Origin: an uncultured Bacteroidota bacterium | GTDB lineage: Bacteria; Bacteroidota; Bacteroidia; 2-12-FULL-35-15 | DNA length: 64,000 nt | NCBI GenBank assembly: GCA_903847205.1 | Contig: CAINDA010000008.1 | Span: 1-64,000, forward strand | Direction: 5' to 3' | Program-made: the position numbers and the translations under genes | Notes under the pieces: generated by a model | The model's input: the letters and a program-made list of their open reading frames with translations, nothing else | Told to the model about the DNA's origin: nothing | The model's database searches: none | Shown here: piece after piece, positions 26,489 to 35,208 of the stretch | Position numbering within the stretch: position 1 is the stretch's first letter | Layout: each line of letters begins with the position of its first letter

Positions 26489-27754
26489 TTATTTCTTCAC
26501 TTTCATTTTACTGATTGATAATGCAAGCCTCTTACCCAATGGACCTTTTCGCCCTTTTTTGCTCCCGTTCAAAAAACTGTCGAAATACATTTTTGTATAC
26601 ATTGATGAATATACTGCACACGTTTTATGTCCAAACCTGCGGCCAGCGGAACGTAATTTAATATTTTTTGCCCCCCTCGCTTTCATATTAGCAGATGCTA
26701 TAATAGCATTTTCGTAACTCACCTGTTCATCGGCTTTGCAGTAGCATAGCAGAACAGGGGTTTCAGGTTTCCAATCGTTAACACTGTTTAGTTTCAGCTC
26801 AGCTTTAAAGGGAAACTTGTCGTCATTTACATAGCCATTTAAAAAATCATCCGTCAACACATCTTTAGGTATTTCAGGCATTGCCTTATTAATGTCATGC
26901 ATGTTGTAGGTGCCGTCAAACAGATGAGACAGCGTTTTATCATAAGGAGCTTTGAATGGGCAGTTGGGATCATCAAAGCACTTATAAACTTCCTGATAAG
27001 AATAAATAAGATAAGGGAGGTAACCGGGGTGTGAGTATGGATGAAACATTACTCCGCCTTGTTTTCCAACCAAATCATAAGGGCCGCTCATTGGAGCAGA
27101 TGCTGTTACTTTGAATTCGTCGGGATATTTTTCCTGCATCACTTTTAGCGTTGCCAAGGTTGCATGGCCGCCCTGCGAGTAGCCTGTTAAAAAAAGAAAC
27201 TTGCTTTGTTCAGCTCCCTCTTTTGCAATCAGCTGTTTTACCGCCCGAAGCAGATCTATCGAGGTATTTGCTTCACTTTCGAGGTGAAGGTAAAGATGTG
27301 TTTTTTCACCTTGCCCCAGCCCTAAATAATCGGGGAAAGCAACCATGTAACCGCTTCCGCCGAATACAGTGCATATTGCCTGCTCGCCTTCAAAATTAAT
27401 TTTCCGGTCTTTCACTACCTGTGTGCCGTGATGGTAGCAGATCATTGGGAATGCCTTGCCTTTTTCCCTTGGAAGAAAAAATATTCCCGAAGCCTTTATC
27501 GGCGTTCCATCATGCCAGACAGTTTCATACATTACCTCAAAAACATCCAGCGGATTATTAATCGGCGCAATAAATTTTGGAATTTTTTTGCTTTTCCAAA
27601 GTGAGTCAAGATTAGTAACTGAATACGAATGAACCAGCTTGTAACTGATCAGCTTCCCGCGCTCGGCATGCAGAGCGGAAAATGGGGAAAGAAAAAGGAG
27701 CAGCCAAAGGATGCAGGTTTTCTCATGTTTGTTTTTAATAGTTTTCAGAATCAT
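26489..27754 (-). CDS. Secreted alpha/beta hydrolase (lipase/esterase-like)
   Basis: The ATG complementary to 27752-27754 begins a protein of 421 residues with a signal peptide (KTCILWLLLFLSPFSALHA). The longer frame overlaps the adenine deaminase gene and is unlikely. It has LTGYSQGGHATLATL with the nucleophile Ser, LLCYCKADEQVS with Asp, and RRFGHKTCAVYSS with the catalytic His. CYHHGTQV supplies the oxyanion region. It resembles the secretory-lipase (LIP) type of serine hydrolase. The substrate is unknown; an ester lipid would fit the nearby ether-lipid and beta-oxidation genes. Confidence 0.8.
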   Translation of the reverse strand: MILKTIKNKHEKTCILWLLLFLSPFSALHAERGKLISYKLVHSYSVTNLDSLWKSKKIPKFIAPINNPLDVFEVMYETVWHDGTPIKASGIFFLPREKGKAFPMICYHHGTQVVKDRKINFEGEQAICTVFGGSGYMVAFPDYLGLGQGEKTHLYLHLESEANTSIDLLRAVKQLIAKEGAEQSKFLFLTGYSQGGHATLATLKVMQEKYPDEFKVTASAPMSGPYDLVGKQGGVMFHPYSHPGYLPYLIYSYQEVYKCFDDPNCPFKAPYDKTLSHLFDGTYNMHDINKAMPEIPKDVLTDDFLNGYVNDDKFPFKAELKLNSVNDWKPETPVLLCYCKADEQVSYENAIIASANMKARGAKNIKLRSAGRRFGHKTCAVYSSMYTKMYFDSFLNGSKKGRKGPLGKRLALSISKMKVKK

Positions 27755-27803
27755 TAATTTATTTTTTGAAACGGACTTATATAAATAAATATTTTTCAAA
27801 TTA

Positions 27804-29429
27804 TTAAACAAACAACGACGTAAATTTAAATTGAGTCCCGTCAAACAAACCCTTGTCGCTTAATTTTAATTCAGGAATTACAAGGAGCGCAAGGAACGAT
27901 AAAGTCATGTATGGCGACTGCAGTGTACAGCCCCATGATTTTATTTTATGATCCAGCAGTTCGTATTTTTCCGCAACGATATAGCCATCCTCAACAGTCA
28001 TTAATCCCGCAACGGGCAATGGCAGAATTCCTTGATATCCCCCGTTTACGGCACCTACACCGCCTTTGTGTTCAATCAATAAATTAATGGCGGCAGCAAT
28101 ATCAGCATCGCTGACTCCCATGGCAATAATATTGTGGCTGTCATGCGCTACGCTAGAGGCCAGTGCGCCTTCTTTTAATCCGAAATTTTTAACAAAAGCA
28201 ACTGCCGGGGGAGCAGTGTTGTAGCGGTTAACAACAACCATTTTTAAAATATCTTTGGAAGTATCACTGTAAATTTTATTGTTTTTTATTGTCATTTCAG
28301 CAATCAGATGCTGTGTTATGAGCTGTCCGTCCTTTACAGTAATAACTTTTATTTTATTGCTTTCTGCGTTAACTTCAAGATCTTTTTCTGAAATTTTGCT
28401 GCAGTTAAAATTATTTACTATTTCTGCTTTTACTGATTGGATAAGACTTTTCCCGTTTTTTGCAACAAGCTGTCCATTGATGTATGTTTCAAGAATTGTG
28501 AAGTCGGATAAATTGTCCACTATAATAAAATCAGCGGGATCACCGGGTTGCAGCAGCCCTACATTCATTCCATAGTGCTTAACAGGATTCACACAGACAG
28601 CCTGCAGTACATTCATTAATGGGATTCCTTTTTTTAACGCGCGTTTTACAAGCAGGTTGATGTGGCCTGAAACCAAGTCATTCGGGTGTTTGTCATCGGA
28701 GCAGAACATCATTTCATCAGAATGATCATGCATCAAATCAATAAGTGCTTCAAAATTTTTTGCGGCGCTTCCTTCCCGTATCAGTATTTTCATGCCGGCT
28801 TGCAATTTTTCCAATGCTTCTTCAGATGTAAAACATTCGTGATCGGTGGTAATGCCGGCGGCAATATATTTTTTTGCATCATCGCCGCGAAGGCCGGGAG
28901 CATGGCCGTCCACAACTTTTTTGTATTTGTGGGCAAGCTGAATTTTTTTCATCACTGTTTCATCCTGAAATAAAACGCCCGGGAAATTCATCATTTCCGC
29001 CAGGTAAACAATTTCAGGCATCTGCAGTAATTCATCAATTTCTTTCACATCGATTACAGCACCTGCTGTTTCAAATGTTGTTGCAGGAACGCAGGAAGGC
29101 GCACCGAAATAAAATTTAAAAGGGACTTTCTTTCCGTTATCCAGCATGTATTTAACGCCGTCGATACCCAATACATTTCCTATTTCATGAGGATCAGAGA
29201 TTGTTGCTACAGTGCCATGAACAACTGCCAGGCGGGCGAACTCGGAAGGGATAAGCATGGAACTTTCCACATGCACGTGAGAATCAATAAAGCCAGGCAG
29301 AATATAATTATCAGAGGTGTTATCCTTTTTTAGAATGCTTTTAATAATTCCGTCTTCAACAGTTACAACTCCTTTAAATACGGCTTTATTCAATACGTCA
29401 ACAATGTTTCCTTCAATTGTAAATGTCAT
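27804..29429 (-). CDS. ade: Adenine deaminase
   Basis: A 541-residue amidohydrolase of usual length. It has PGFIDSHVHVESSML (metal ligands HxH), SDPHEIGNVLG, VDGHAPGLRGDDAKKYIAAGI, TTDHE and CSDDKHPNDL. The Ade-specific C-terminal domain has SSVAHDSHNIIAMGVSDADI and EHKGGVGAVNGG. It converts adenine to hypoxanthine with release of ammonia. The guanine deaminase gene lies 98 bp upstream on the same strand. Together with the xanthine dehydrogenase genes at 35209-39049 it feeds purine bases toward urate. Confidence 0.95.
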   Translation of the reverse strand: MTFTIEGNIVDVLNKAVFKGVVTVEDGIIKSILKKDNTSDNYILPGFIDSHVHVESSMLIPSEFARLAVVHGTVATISDPHEIGNVLGIDGVKYMLDNGKKVPFKFYFGAPSCVPATTFETAGAVIDVKEIDELLQMPEIVYLAEMMNFPGVLFQDETVMKKIQLAHKYKKVVDGHAPGLRGDDAKKYIAAGITTDHECFTSEEALEKLQAGMKILIREGSAAKNFEALIDLMHDHSDEMMFCSDDKHPNDLVSGHINLLVKRALKKGIPLMNVLQAVCVNPVKHYGMNVGLLQPGDPADFIIVDNLSDFTILETYINGQLVAKNGKSLIQSVKAEIVNNFNCSKISEKDLEVNAESNKIKVITVKDGQLITQHLIAEMTIKNNKIYSDTSKDILKMVVVNRYNTAPPAVAFVKNFGLKEGALASSVAHDSHNIIAMGVSDADIAAAINLLIEHKGGVGAVNGGYQGILPLPVAGLMTVEDGYIVAEKYELLDHKIKSWGCTLQSPYMTLSFLALLVIPELKLSDKGLFDGTQFKFTSLFV

Positions 29430-29527
29430 AACAATTTTTTTACTGCGAATTACGAATTTTATCTAATTACGAATATAAAGGAGCCATTCGTAATTCGTCC
29501 TTATTCGTAATTCGAAGGAGTTTAATT

Positions 29528-30001
29528 TTAATATTCAATTTTATTTGTTTTCTTCTCCCATTCTTTAAAGGCTTCCAAAGCTTCTTGATTGAGCAGCTGT
29601 TCAGTGCACAGGTGCCTTCCTGATATTGGAAGAGCGATCTCCTCATAAATAAACTGGTCATCAAAACCAATTGCGGCAGCATCTGTTTTGGTATTTGCAA
29701 AATACATTTTGTCGGGCCGGGCCCAATAAATAGCTCCAAGGCACATGGGGCAAGGTTCGCAGCTTGTATAAATTTCACAGCCGGTAAGCTGAAAACTGCC
29801 TAAAACATTGCATGCTTCGCGGATTGCAACTACTTCTGCATGAGCTGTAGGATCATTACTTGATGTAACTTTATTAAAACCGCGTGCAATAATTTTTCCG
29901 TCTTTAACAATTACAGCCCCGAAGGGTCCGCCATTTCCTGCCCGCATTGAATCTATCGAAATCTTGATAGCTTCCCGCATAAAATTTTCTTTTTCTTCCA
30001 T
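29528..30001 (-). CDS. guaD: Guanine deaminase, cytidine-deaminase fold
   Basis: A 157-residue protein of the small CDA-fold type. The zinc site is complete: THAEVVAIREA (His and catalytic Glu) and TSCEPCPMCLGAIYWA (two Cys). TKTDAAAIGFDDQFIYEEI matches Bacillus guanine deaminase, which distinguishes it from TadA. It converts guanine to xanthine. The neighbours (adenine deaminase downstream, XdhC divergent upstream) support the purine role over tRNA editing. Confidence 0.9.
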   Translation of the reverse strand: MEEKENFMREAIKISIDSMRAGNGGPFGAVIVKDGKIIARGFNKVTSSNDPTAHAEVVAIREACNVLGSFQLTGCEIYTSCEPCPMCLGAIYWARPDKMYFANTKTDAAAIGFDDQFIYEEIALPISGRHLCTEQLLNQEALEAFKEWEKKTNKIEY

Positions 30002-30083
30002 TAATTTTAAAAAATTTATTTCATTCTTTTGTTTAAAATGAAATTTTGGAGTGTTGAATTAAATTGAATAATTTGTTTAAATT

Positions 30084-30287
30084 TTACAATTGGTTACGCA
30101 TGTATTTTGCAAGCGCCTTTAAGAGTTGAAAGGTAAGCCTTTTTCTGCTTTTTGCCAAATACAGATTTAATGCTTCTTTTAAGTTGGTTTTAGCCGTATC
30201 CACAGAGGTTTTAAAGTTTTTTTTGATATAAGTCAATACATAATTACCATTCTTTTTAGAGAATATTTTATGTAGTTTTGCTATGCT
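30084..30287 (-). pseudogene. Possible relic or unannotated small basic ORF
   Basis: The 316-bp gap between guaD and xdhC holds a 67-codon open stretch on the minus strand, bounded by in-frame stops, with no ATG before the last few codons. The peptide is basic and helical (for example NYVLTYIKKNFKTSVDTAK and LLKALAKYMRNQL). It could be the 3' remnant of a lost gene, or a small gene using TTG. The xdhC promoter overlaps its upstream end. I recognise no family. Confidence 0.25.
30273..30280 (+). promoter_or_regulatory. -7 promoter box for xdhC
   Basis: TAGTTTTG fits TAnnTTTG. It lies 38 bp before the TTG start at 30318, giving a leader of about 30 bases. No clear -33 TTTG is visible at the right distance. 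Confidence 0.4.
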
Positions 30288-30317
30288 TTAAATCTTACAA
30301 AATATCTTTTAAACATT

Positions 30318-31076
30318 TTGAGCCTGTATCAAAAAATAATCGACATAGAAAACGGAAGCCATAGGGCCGCATTATGCACTATAATCGCAGTAAAAGGTTC
30401 TGCTCCCCGCAAAACAGGGGCTAAAATGTTAGTTTATAAAAACGGCAGCATTCAAGGAACAATCGGCGGTGGTTCTCTCGAAAAAAAGGTGATAGAGCAG
30501 GCTTTGGAGGTTTTGAAAAACAATGAATCGCAAATTGTCAAACACAATTTGGTGAGTGAGCTGGCAATGTGCTGCGGAGGAGTGGTTGAACTTTTTATTG
30601 AACCAATTATGAACAGAAAAAAATTACATATTTTCGGTGCCGGTCATATCGGTAAGGCGTTAGCAGGGTTTGCACTGCAGCTTGATTTCGATGTCACTCT
30701 GATTGATGAACGGTACGATGTTTTTGAAGGAATTGATCCGCAGGAATTCAAATTAATTCAAAATCATCATGCTGAAGCAATTGAGAAATTGGCTTTCGAT
30801 GAAAACACTTTTGTTGTAATTTTAACTCATAACCATTCTTATGACCGAGAAATCCTTGCACTAACATCTAAAAAAGCGCATCAGTATATTGGAATGATAG
30901 GCAGTGAGCGCAAAGTGGCAATTGCAAAAAAAAACATTACAGCATCCAACATTCTTAACATGGAAGAAATTAATAAAATTGACATGCCCATCGGTTTGGA
31001 TATTGCCGCAATTACGCCTCAGGAAATAGCAATAAGTATTTTAGCTAAACTGATTGATGTAAGAAATAAAAAGTAA
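30318..31076 (+). CDS. xdhC: XdhC family molybdenum-cofactor maturation factor for xanthine dehydrogenase
   Basis: A 252-residue protein. The start is TTG (30318-30320); no ATG lies before the conserved region. The N-terminal half has the XdhC/CoxI signatures TIIAVKGSAPRKTGAKMLV, GTIGGGSLEKKVIEQA and ELAMCCGGVVELFIEP with the conserved Cys pair. The C-terminal half is a Rossmann domain (LHIFGAGHIGKALAG, then LIDER). It binds and sulfurates or inserts molybdenum cofactor into xanthine dehydrogenase. The enzyme subunits are encoded 4 kb away on the same strand. Confidence 0.9.
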   Translation: MSLYQKIIDIENGSHRAALCTIIAVKGSAPRKTGAKMLVYKNGSIQGTIGGGSLEKKVIEQALEVLKNNESQIVKHNLVSELAMCCGGVVELFIEPIMNRKKLHIFGAGHIGKALAGFALQLDFDVTLIDERYDVFEGIDPQEFKLIQNHHAEAIEKLAFDENTFVVILTHNHSYDREILALTSKKAHQYIGMIGSERKVAIAKKNITASNILNMEEINKIDMPIGLDIAAITPQEIAISILAKLIDVRNKK

Positions 31077-31159
31077 AAAAATCCCCTCCTCTCAGCTTTG
31101 TTAAAGGCAGAGAGAAGGCGATCAAATGAACTTTTATCAATTTCTGGAGACCCTTTATT

Positions 31160-32887
31160 TTACATACCTGCCAGTAATTTATCTTTCGGATATTTTACAC
31201 TATAAGTAATAATTACCTTTTTAGTGTCTTTGGGTTTCAGGTTAAATTTCCAATTTAATATACCTGTGGCGGGATCAAGTTCAGCATTCGAAGATTCCAT
31301 CAGCTGAACCACTACTTCTTTATTTTGTGAAACAGGAATTTGGTCCTGAAGATTAAAATCAGAGGCCGCAGATTTAGTATTTCGGATTGAAATTTCATAT
31401 GTTATTGTTTTTACTTTTTGATCACCGATAATTTTTTCTTTCGTTTTATCTTTTTGTTTAACACGTGTAACCACTATATTTTTATCTCGTCCCAGTGTTA
31501 TGTCAAGCGTATCTGTCAGGCTGTTCGGATTAATATATGACTGGCCGACAAATGTTCCGTCGAAATAAATATTTGCGCTGCCGGGTACTAAATTTAATTG
31601 ATCCCAATTAGTAATTTGAGCAACTAAAAAAGCATCTTTATCAATTTTTGGAGCTGCAAAATGAACATAGTTAGCTGCAACATCTTTTGTCTGAATTGCA
31701 ACAAAATGTGTTTTACCATCGCTTGGTATCGTATAAGGCAGCTTTATTTCATATTCCATATTTGTAAAATTTTCTGATGCTATGGTATAATCTGCAATAA
31801 CAGGTGCTGGCGCCTGCTGCGGAGCCTCCTGCTCTGACATTTCTTTTGAAACAGCCTTGTCTTCCATGGCCATTGCTGCAGGAGCCTCGCTTCTTGCTGC
31901 ACCTCCTGCATTTGAAGCAGGATAACGATATGGATTATAAAAACTCAACCACCAAGTGCTAAGCGTCGGCTTTACATTGCTTTGATTAGGGTTTGCAGTT
32001 GAGAGCTTCAGTTTTACATCATTCCAATCCATACCGGTATTTTGAAAAACCTGTGCTTTATAAACCAGCTGTACGTTGCCGCCGGCACCTTTAGCGCGTA
32101 TATCATAAGAGGATGTCCAGCCGGCTCCCTGCAGCATGTAGTTAATATTTACACTGCCGTTTGCCGGAGCTTCTGAAGATACTGTTACAACTATCTGGTA
32201 CTTGGTTTCATCTTTTACTATTTCATTTGTATTTACATTGTAGTTCTGCAGCTGCGCTAAATCACTCTGCATACGGCGTTTTTTAATATTCATTCTATAT
32301 AATTCCTTTTTCAGTTTAATGGATTCGGAATTAATATTAGTTAATTTTTCACGCAAAAAAGTCATTGCTTCTTTTAAGAGATTCAGCGTGTCTTTTTTTG
32401 TTTCCCCTTTAATGATGCGGTTATTCAGCAATGAGTTTTTTTCAATTGTTAAAGCATCCTGCTTTGTATTAATTTCTTCTAAGTCGTAATCAATCATTAC
32501 CAATGAATCCTGGATCAGTTTAACCTGCCTGATGTTTTTTGGACTTTGAGCATCTCCATTTTGTTTTGGTTCGGGATACTTAATTACCTGCTGCACATCC
32601 ATAATTACAAAGCTGCCAGTGCCGCTCGCTTGAATGCTCGCAGCATCAATTGCAGGTTCAAGATTTTCAAACACCAGTGTTGTTATTCCTGCATTAACAT
32701 TTACTGCTGCTGAACGGTAAATCTGCGCAGCGTTCGTAAAAACAGTTACACTCTCAATTTTTGATTTAATAGTTTTTTCAGTATTTGCTGTTGCGGCATC
32801 GGCATTGGCAGTAAATAAAATTAATCCGATGATCAAGCCTGCCATTTTTTTATTTGAAAAATTGACAACTAAGGACGATGTTTTCAT
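31160..32887 (-). CDS. DUF4139 protein (mucoidy inhibitor MuiA family), copy 1
   Basis: A 575-residue protein with a hydrophobic N-terminus ending near ANADA (probable signal peptide). Residues about 40-110 match DUF4140 (IESVTVFTNAAQIYRSAAVNVNAG, then LVFENLEPAID). A central charged helical coiled coil spans about 130-215. The DUF4139 part follows, with LQGAGWTSSYDIRA, STANPNQSN, YTIPSDGKTHFVAIQ and NWDQLNLVPGSANIYFDGTFVGQSYI. The molecular function is unknown. It is transcribed divergently from the sigma-factor gene at 33052; a second, shorter DUF4139 protein is encoded at 41344. Confidence 0.85.
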   Translation of the reverse strand: MKTSSLVVNFSNKKMAGLIIGLILFTANADAATANTEKTIKSKIESVTVFTNAAQIYRSAAVNVNAGITTLVFENLEPAIDAASIQASGTGSFVIMDVQQVIKYPEPKQNGDAQSPKNIRQVKLIQDSLVMIDYDLEEINTKQDALTIEKNSLLNNRIIKGETKKDTLNLLKEAMTFLREKLTNINSESIKLKKELYRMNIKKRRMQSDLAQLQNYNVNTNEIVKDETKYQIVVTVSSEAPANGSVNINYMLQGAGWTSSYDIRAKGAGGNVQLVYKAQVFQNTGMDWNDVKLKLSTANPNQSNVKPTLSTWWLSFYNPYRYPASNAGGAARSEAPAAMAMEDKAVSKEMSEQEAPQQAPAPVIADYTIASENFTNMEYEIKLPYTIPSDGKTHFVAIQTKDVAANYVHFAAPKIDKDAFLVAQITNWDQLNLVPGSANIYFDGTFVGQSYINPNSLTDTLDITLGRDKNIVVTRVKQKDKTKEKIIGDQKVKTITYEISIRNTKSAASDFNLQDQIPVSQNKEVVVQLMESSNAELDPATGILNWKFNLKPKDTKKVIITYSVKYPKDKLLAGM

Positions 32888-32946
32888 AATTTATTTTTTA
32901 ATTAATGTTGGAACAATTGATTTGAAGGACTTTCGGATATAAGATG

Positions 32947-32954
32947 CAAAACTA
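32947..32954 (-). promoter_or_regulatory. -7 promoter box for the DUF4139 gene
   Basis: On the minus strand the sequence is TAGTTTTG, a match to TAnnTTTG, 60 bp upstream of the ATG at 32887. Together with the box at 33035 it makes a divergent promoter region of about 160 bp. Confidence 0.4.
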
Positions 32955-33034
32955 ATTATAATTCCATAACCGTTAAAAAAAATAATCGAACTTACGGCGG
33001 GAAGGATACGCAAATCCTACAAACAAAAAAATCG

Positions 33035-33042
33035 TATTTTTG
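33035..33042 (+). promoter_or_regulatory. -7 promoter box for the sigma-factor gene
   Basis: TATTTTTG fits TAnnTTTG. It overlaps the TTG at 33040 that could start a longer frame, which argues for the ATG at 33052 as the real start and for a very short leader. Confidence 0.5.
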
Positions 33043-33051
33043 CACTATATA

Positions 33052-33645
33052 ATGCACTCCGCACAATTAAATACTCTTGACGATTTAGAACTGGCAGCTC
33101 AGTACAAGCAGACCAGCGACAGCACCTTTGCAGGCATACTTTTCCAACGCTATACACATTTAATATTCGGTGTTTGTATTAAATACCTGAAGGATGAAGA
33201 TGACGCTCAGGACGCCAGTATGCAGATTTTCGAAAAACTTTTAATAGATTTAAAAAAACACGATATACAGCAGTTTAAAGCCTGGCTGCACATGGTTTGC
33301 AAAAATTATTGTTTGATGCAGCTGCGTTCAGGTGCATCAAAGCTCAAACGTGATAAAGAAATGCATAAAGATTTTGCAGGCTTTATGGAATCGGATCATG
33401 AATTGCATCTTACAGTTCAGAACACCAAAGAGGTTCAGTTAACTCACATGGAAGAATGCATGAAAGGGTTAAATGAGGAGCAGAAATTATGTATTGAACT
33501 TTTTTTTCTGCAGGAAAAAAGCTATCAGGAAGTTACAGAAACAACCTGCTTCACAATGAACAATGTTAAAAGTTATATTCAAAACGGAAAACGAAATTTA
33601 AAAAATTGTATTGAATCACGCTCTGGGGATTTAAATAAACAATGA
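33052..33645 (+). CDS. RNA polymerase sigma-70 factor, ECF type
   Basis: A 197-residue protein from the ATG at 33052. Region 2 has ILFQRYTHLIFGVCIKYLKDEDDAQDASMQIFEKLL and KAWLHMVCKNYCLMQLR. Region 4 has LNEEQKLCIELFFLQEKSYQEVTETTCFTMNNVKSYIQNGKRNLK, the helix-turn-helix for -35-type recognition. The stop codon overlaps the start of the next gene by four bases (ATGA), as in sigma/anti-sigma pairs. It probably governs the genes around it, including the divergent DUF4139 gene. Confidence 0.9.
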   Translation: MHSAQLNTLDDLELAAQYKQTSDSTFAGILFQRYTHLIFGVCIKYLKDEDDAQDASMQIFEKLLIDLKKHDIQQFKAWLHMVCKNYCLMQLRSGASKLKRDKEMHKDFAGFMESDHELHLTVQNTKEVQLTHMEECMKGLNEEQKLCIELFFLQEKSYQEVTETTCFTMNNVKSYIQNGKRNLKNCIESRSGDLNKQ

Positions 33646-35066
33646 ACGATTCATTAAAACATATAATATTTACAGAAACCGACTGCATTTCTGAGCAGAC
33701 AATGTTCGATTACATTGACAAAAAACTCAGTGCGAAGGAAAACCATTCTGTTGAAAAACATTTGCTCCACTGCGAATTATGTTCGGATGCAATGGAAGGA
33801 TTAGAGCTGGTAAAAAACAGAAGCCTTATTTCTGCCGTTAATCAAAACATACGTGAACGCATTGCAGCTCCTGTTATTAAAAAAGAAACCAAAACGATTT
33901 TATTTTATTACAAACTGGCGGCCTCAATTGCGGCTGCTATTGTGCTGCTTCTTGGCGGAGTCTTTTTCTTTGATCAGATTAATAAAAAAAATGATATGGT
34001 GTCTGTTGCGGAAGTAAAACCTCAGTCAAGCCCCTCGCAGCCTATTATTAACGATAAAACAGTTTTAGATTCTGTGCCTTCAAGTTCTCCGCCGCCTCCT
34101 CCTGTGACTGGGAAAGCGGCAGATTTAGAAACAATAGCTGGAACACGCCTGAAAGAAGCAAGCAAGCTGAAAGAAGAACCTGAATTAATTTCGGCTGAAA
34201 AAACAGTTTCTCAAAAACATTTTAAAACACCGGATTTGGCATTTGGAACGAAGGAAACGATTTCACCTGTGGCATCAGATGCTCCTGTGCAGCAGGAAAC
34301 CGCCAACGAAACGGCTTCAAATTCGAAGCTGGCAGACGATTTAGCCGTAACTCCAAAAGCCGAGTTACGCGATCGTGAAAGAACTGTTAAATTTGACGAT
34401 GCTAAAAAGTCAGAAGAAGGTGCCGGCAGTGTTGCAAATATGCAAAGTGTTACTTCGTCTGTACCTGCTTCTCCAGCTAAAGCAGCTGCCAAGCCGGCAG
34501 CCGAAGAAAAAATTGCCGCCTATGCAGTTACGGAACAATCAGCAAAAAAATCTAAAAGCAATATGGCGTATCGTTCTGAATCGGCAGGAAAAGACAAATC
34601 GAAGGCTCAGCATGAAAATTTAAAAATGGAACCTTCGGTTGAATCAAAGGGGGCAGACAAAGACGCAAAAGAAACTTTTGCAATGGATGAAGTTCGCAGA
34701 GCCGACAATACAAACGTGAGTTCCGCTAATGACACCAGGAATTTAGAGGGAGCTGCAAGCACTCAACAAATACAAATGCCCCAGTTTCCAGGAGGGCAGG
34801 ATTCTTTGCTCAAATTTATTTCCAAAAATTTTAATTATCCGGTTGAAACTAAAAATAAAAAGTCCGGAGAGAGGATAATACATGTACAGCTGACCATTGA
34901 TGAAAAGGGGAATGTGAAAAAGTCTAAAATAATAAAAGGTATAAATTCTGAATTAGATAAGGAAGCATTGCGTGTTGTAAGTCTGATGCCTAAATGGAAA
35001 CCCGCATTCGCAGATGGCAAGCCTGTGGAACAAAAAGTTAATGTTCCAATAAAACTAACCAATTAA
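33642..35066 (+). CDS. Membrane anti-sigma-like protein with C-terminal TonB domain
   Basis: A 474-residue protein, translationally coupled to the sigma gene. Residues about 20-50 have a zf-HC2-like zinc motif (SVEKHLLHCELCSDAMEG), typical of anti-sigma factors. One membrane segment follows at about 88-110 (LAASIAAAIVLLLGGVFFF). A long low-complexity periplasmic linker rich in Ala, Lys, Glu and Ser spans about 115-370. The last 95 residues are a TonB C-terminal domain (QFPGGQDSLLKFI, IHVQLTIDEKGNV, SELDKEALRVVSLMPKWKPA). The order suggests that a periplasmic or outer-membrane contact is passed to the sigma factor. Confidence 0.85.
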   Translation: MNDSLKHIIFTETDCISEQTMFDYIDKKLSAKENHSVEKHLLHCELCSDAMEGLELVKNRSLISAVNQNIRERIAAPVIKKETKTILFYYKLAASIAAAIVLLLGGVFFFDQINKKNDMVSVAEVKPQSSPSQPIINDKTVLDSVPSSSPPPPPVTGKAADLETIAGTRLKEASKLKEEPELISAEKTVSQKHFKTPDLAFGTKETISPVASDAPVQQETANETASNSKLADDLAVTPKAELRDRERTVKFDDAKKSEEGAGSVANMQSVTSSVPASPAKAAAKPAAEEKIAAYAVTEQSAKKSKSNMAYRSESAGKDKSKAQHENLKMEPSVESKGADKDAKETFAMDEVRRADNTNVSSANDTRNLEGAASTQQIQMPQFPGGQDSLLKFISKNFNYPVETKNKKSGERIIHVQLTIDEKGNVKKSKIIKGINSELDKEALRVVSLMPKWKPAFADGKPVEQKVNVPIKLTN

Positions 35067-35208
35067 TTTTTTTCGACGTGTTGTTAAATGATGTGGATTT
35101 TTTTTCTGCAATCCAGAGTGTCTTTTATTTTGTCTTCAAAAAATCCCCGATTTTTTATTAATTTCCCAATCTGTTTGATCACAATTAAAACACAAAATTT
35201 TATTTTTT

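Noticed and set aside
29467-29778. Minus-strand frame overlapping the guanine deaminase gene
   Set aside because: It is an alternative frame of guaD, whose zinc motifs identify the real frame.
31081-31125. Terminator between xdhC and the DUF4139 gene
   Set aside because: The CTCTC/GAGAG pairing is weak with a long loop and no T tract; it looks more like a degenerate dispersed repeat.
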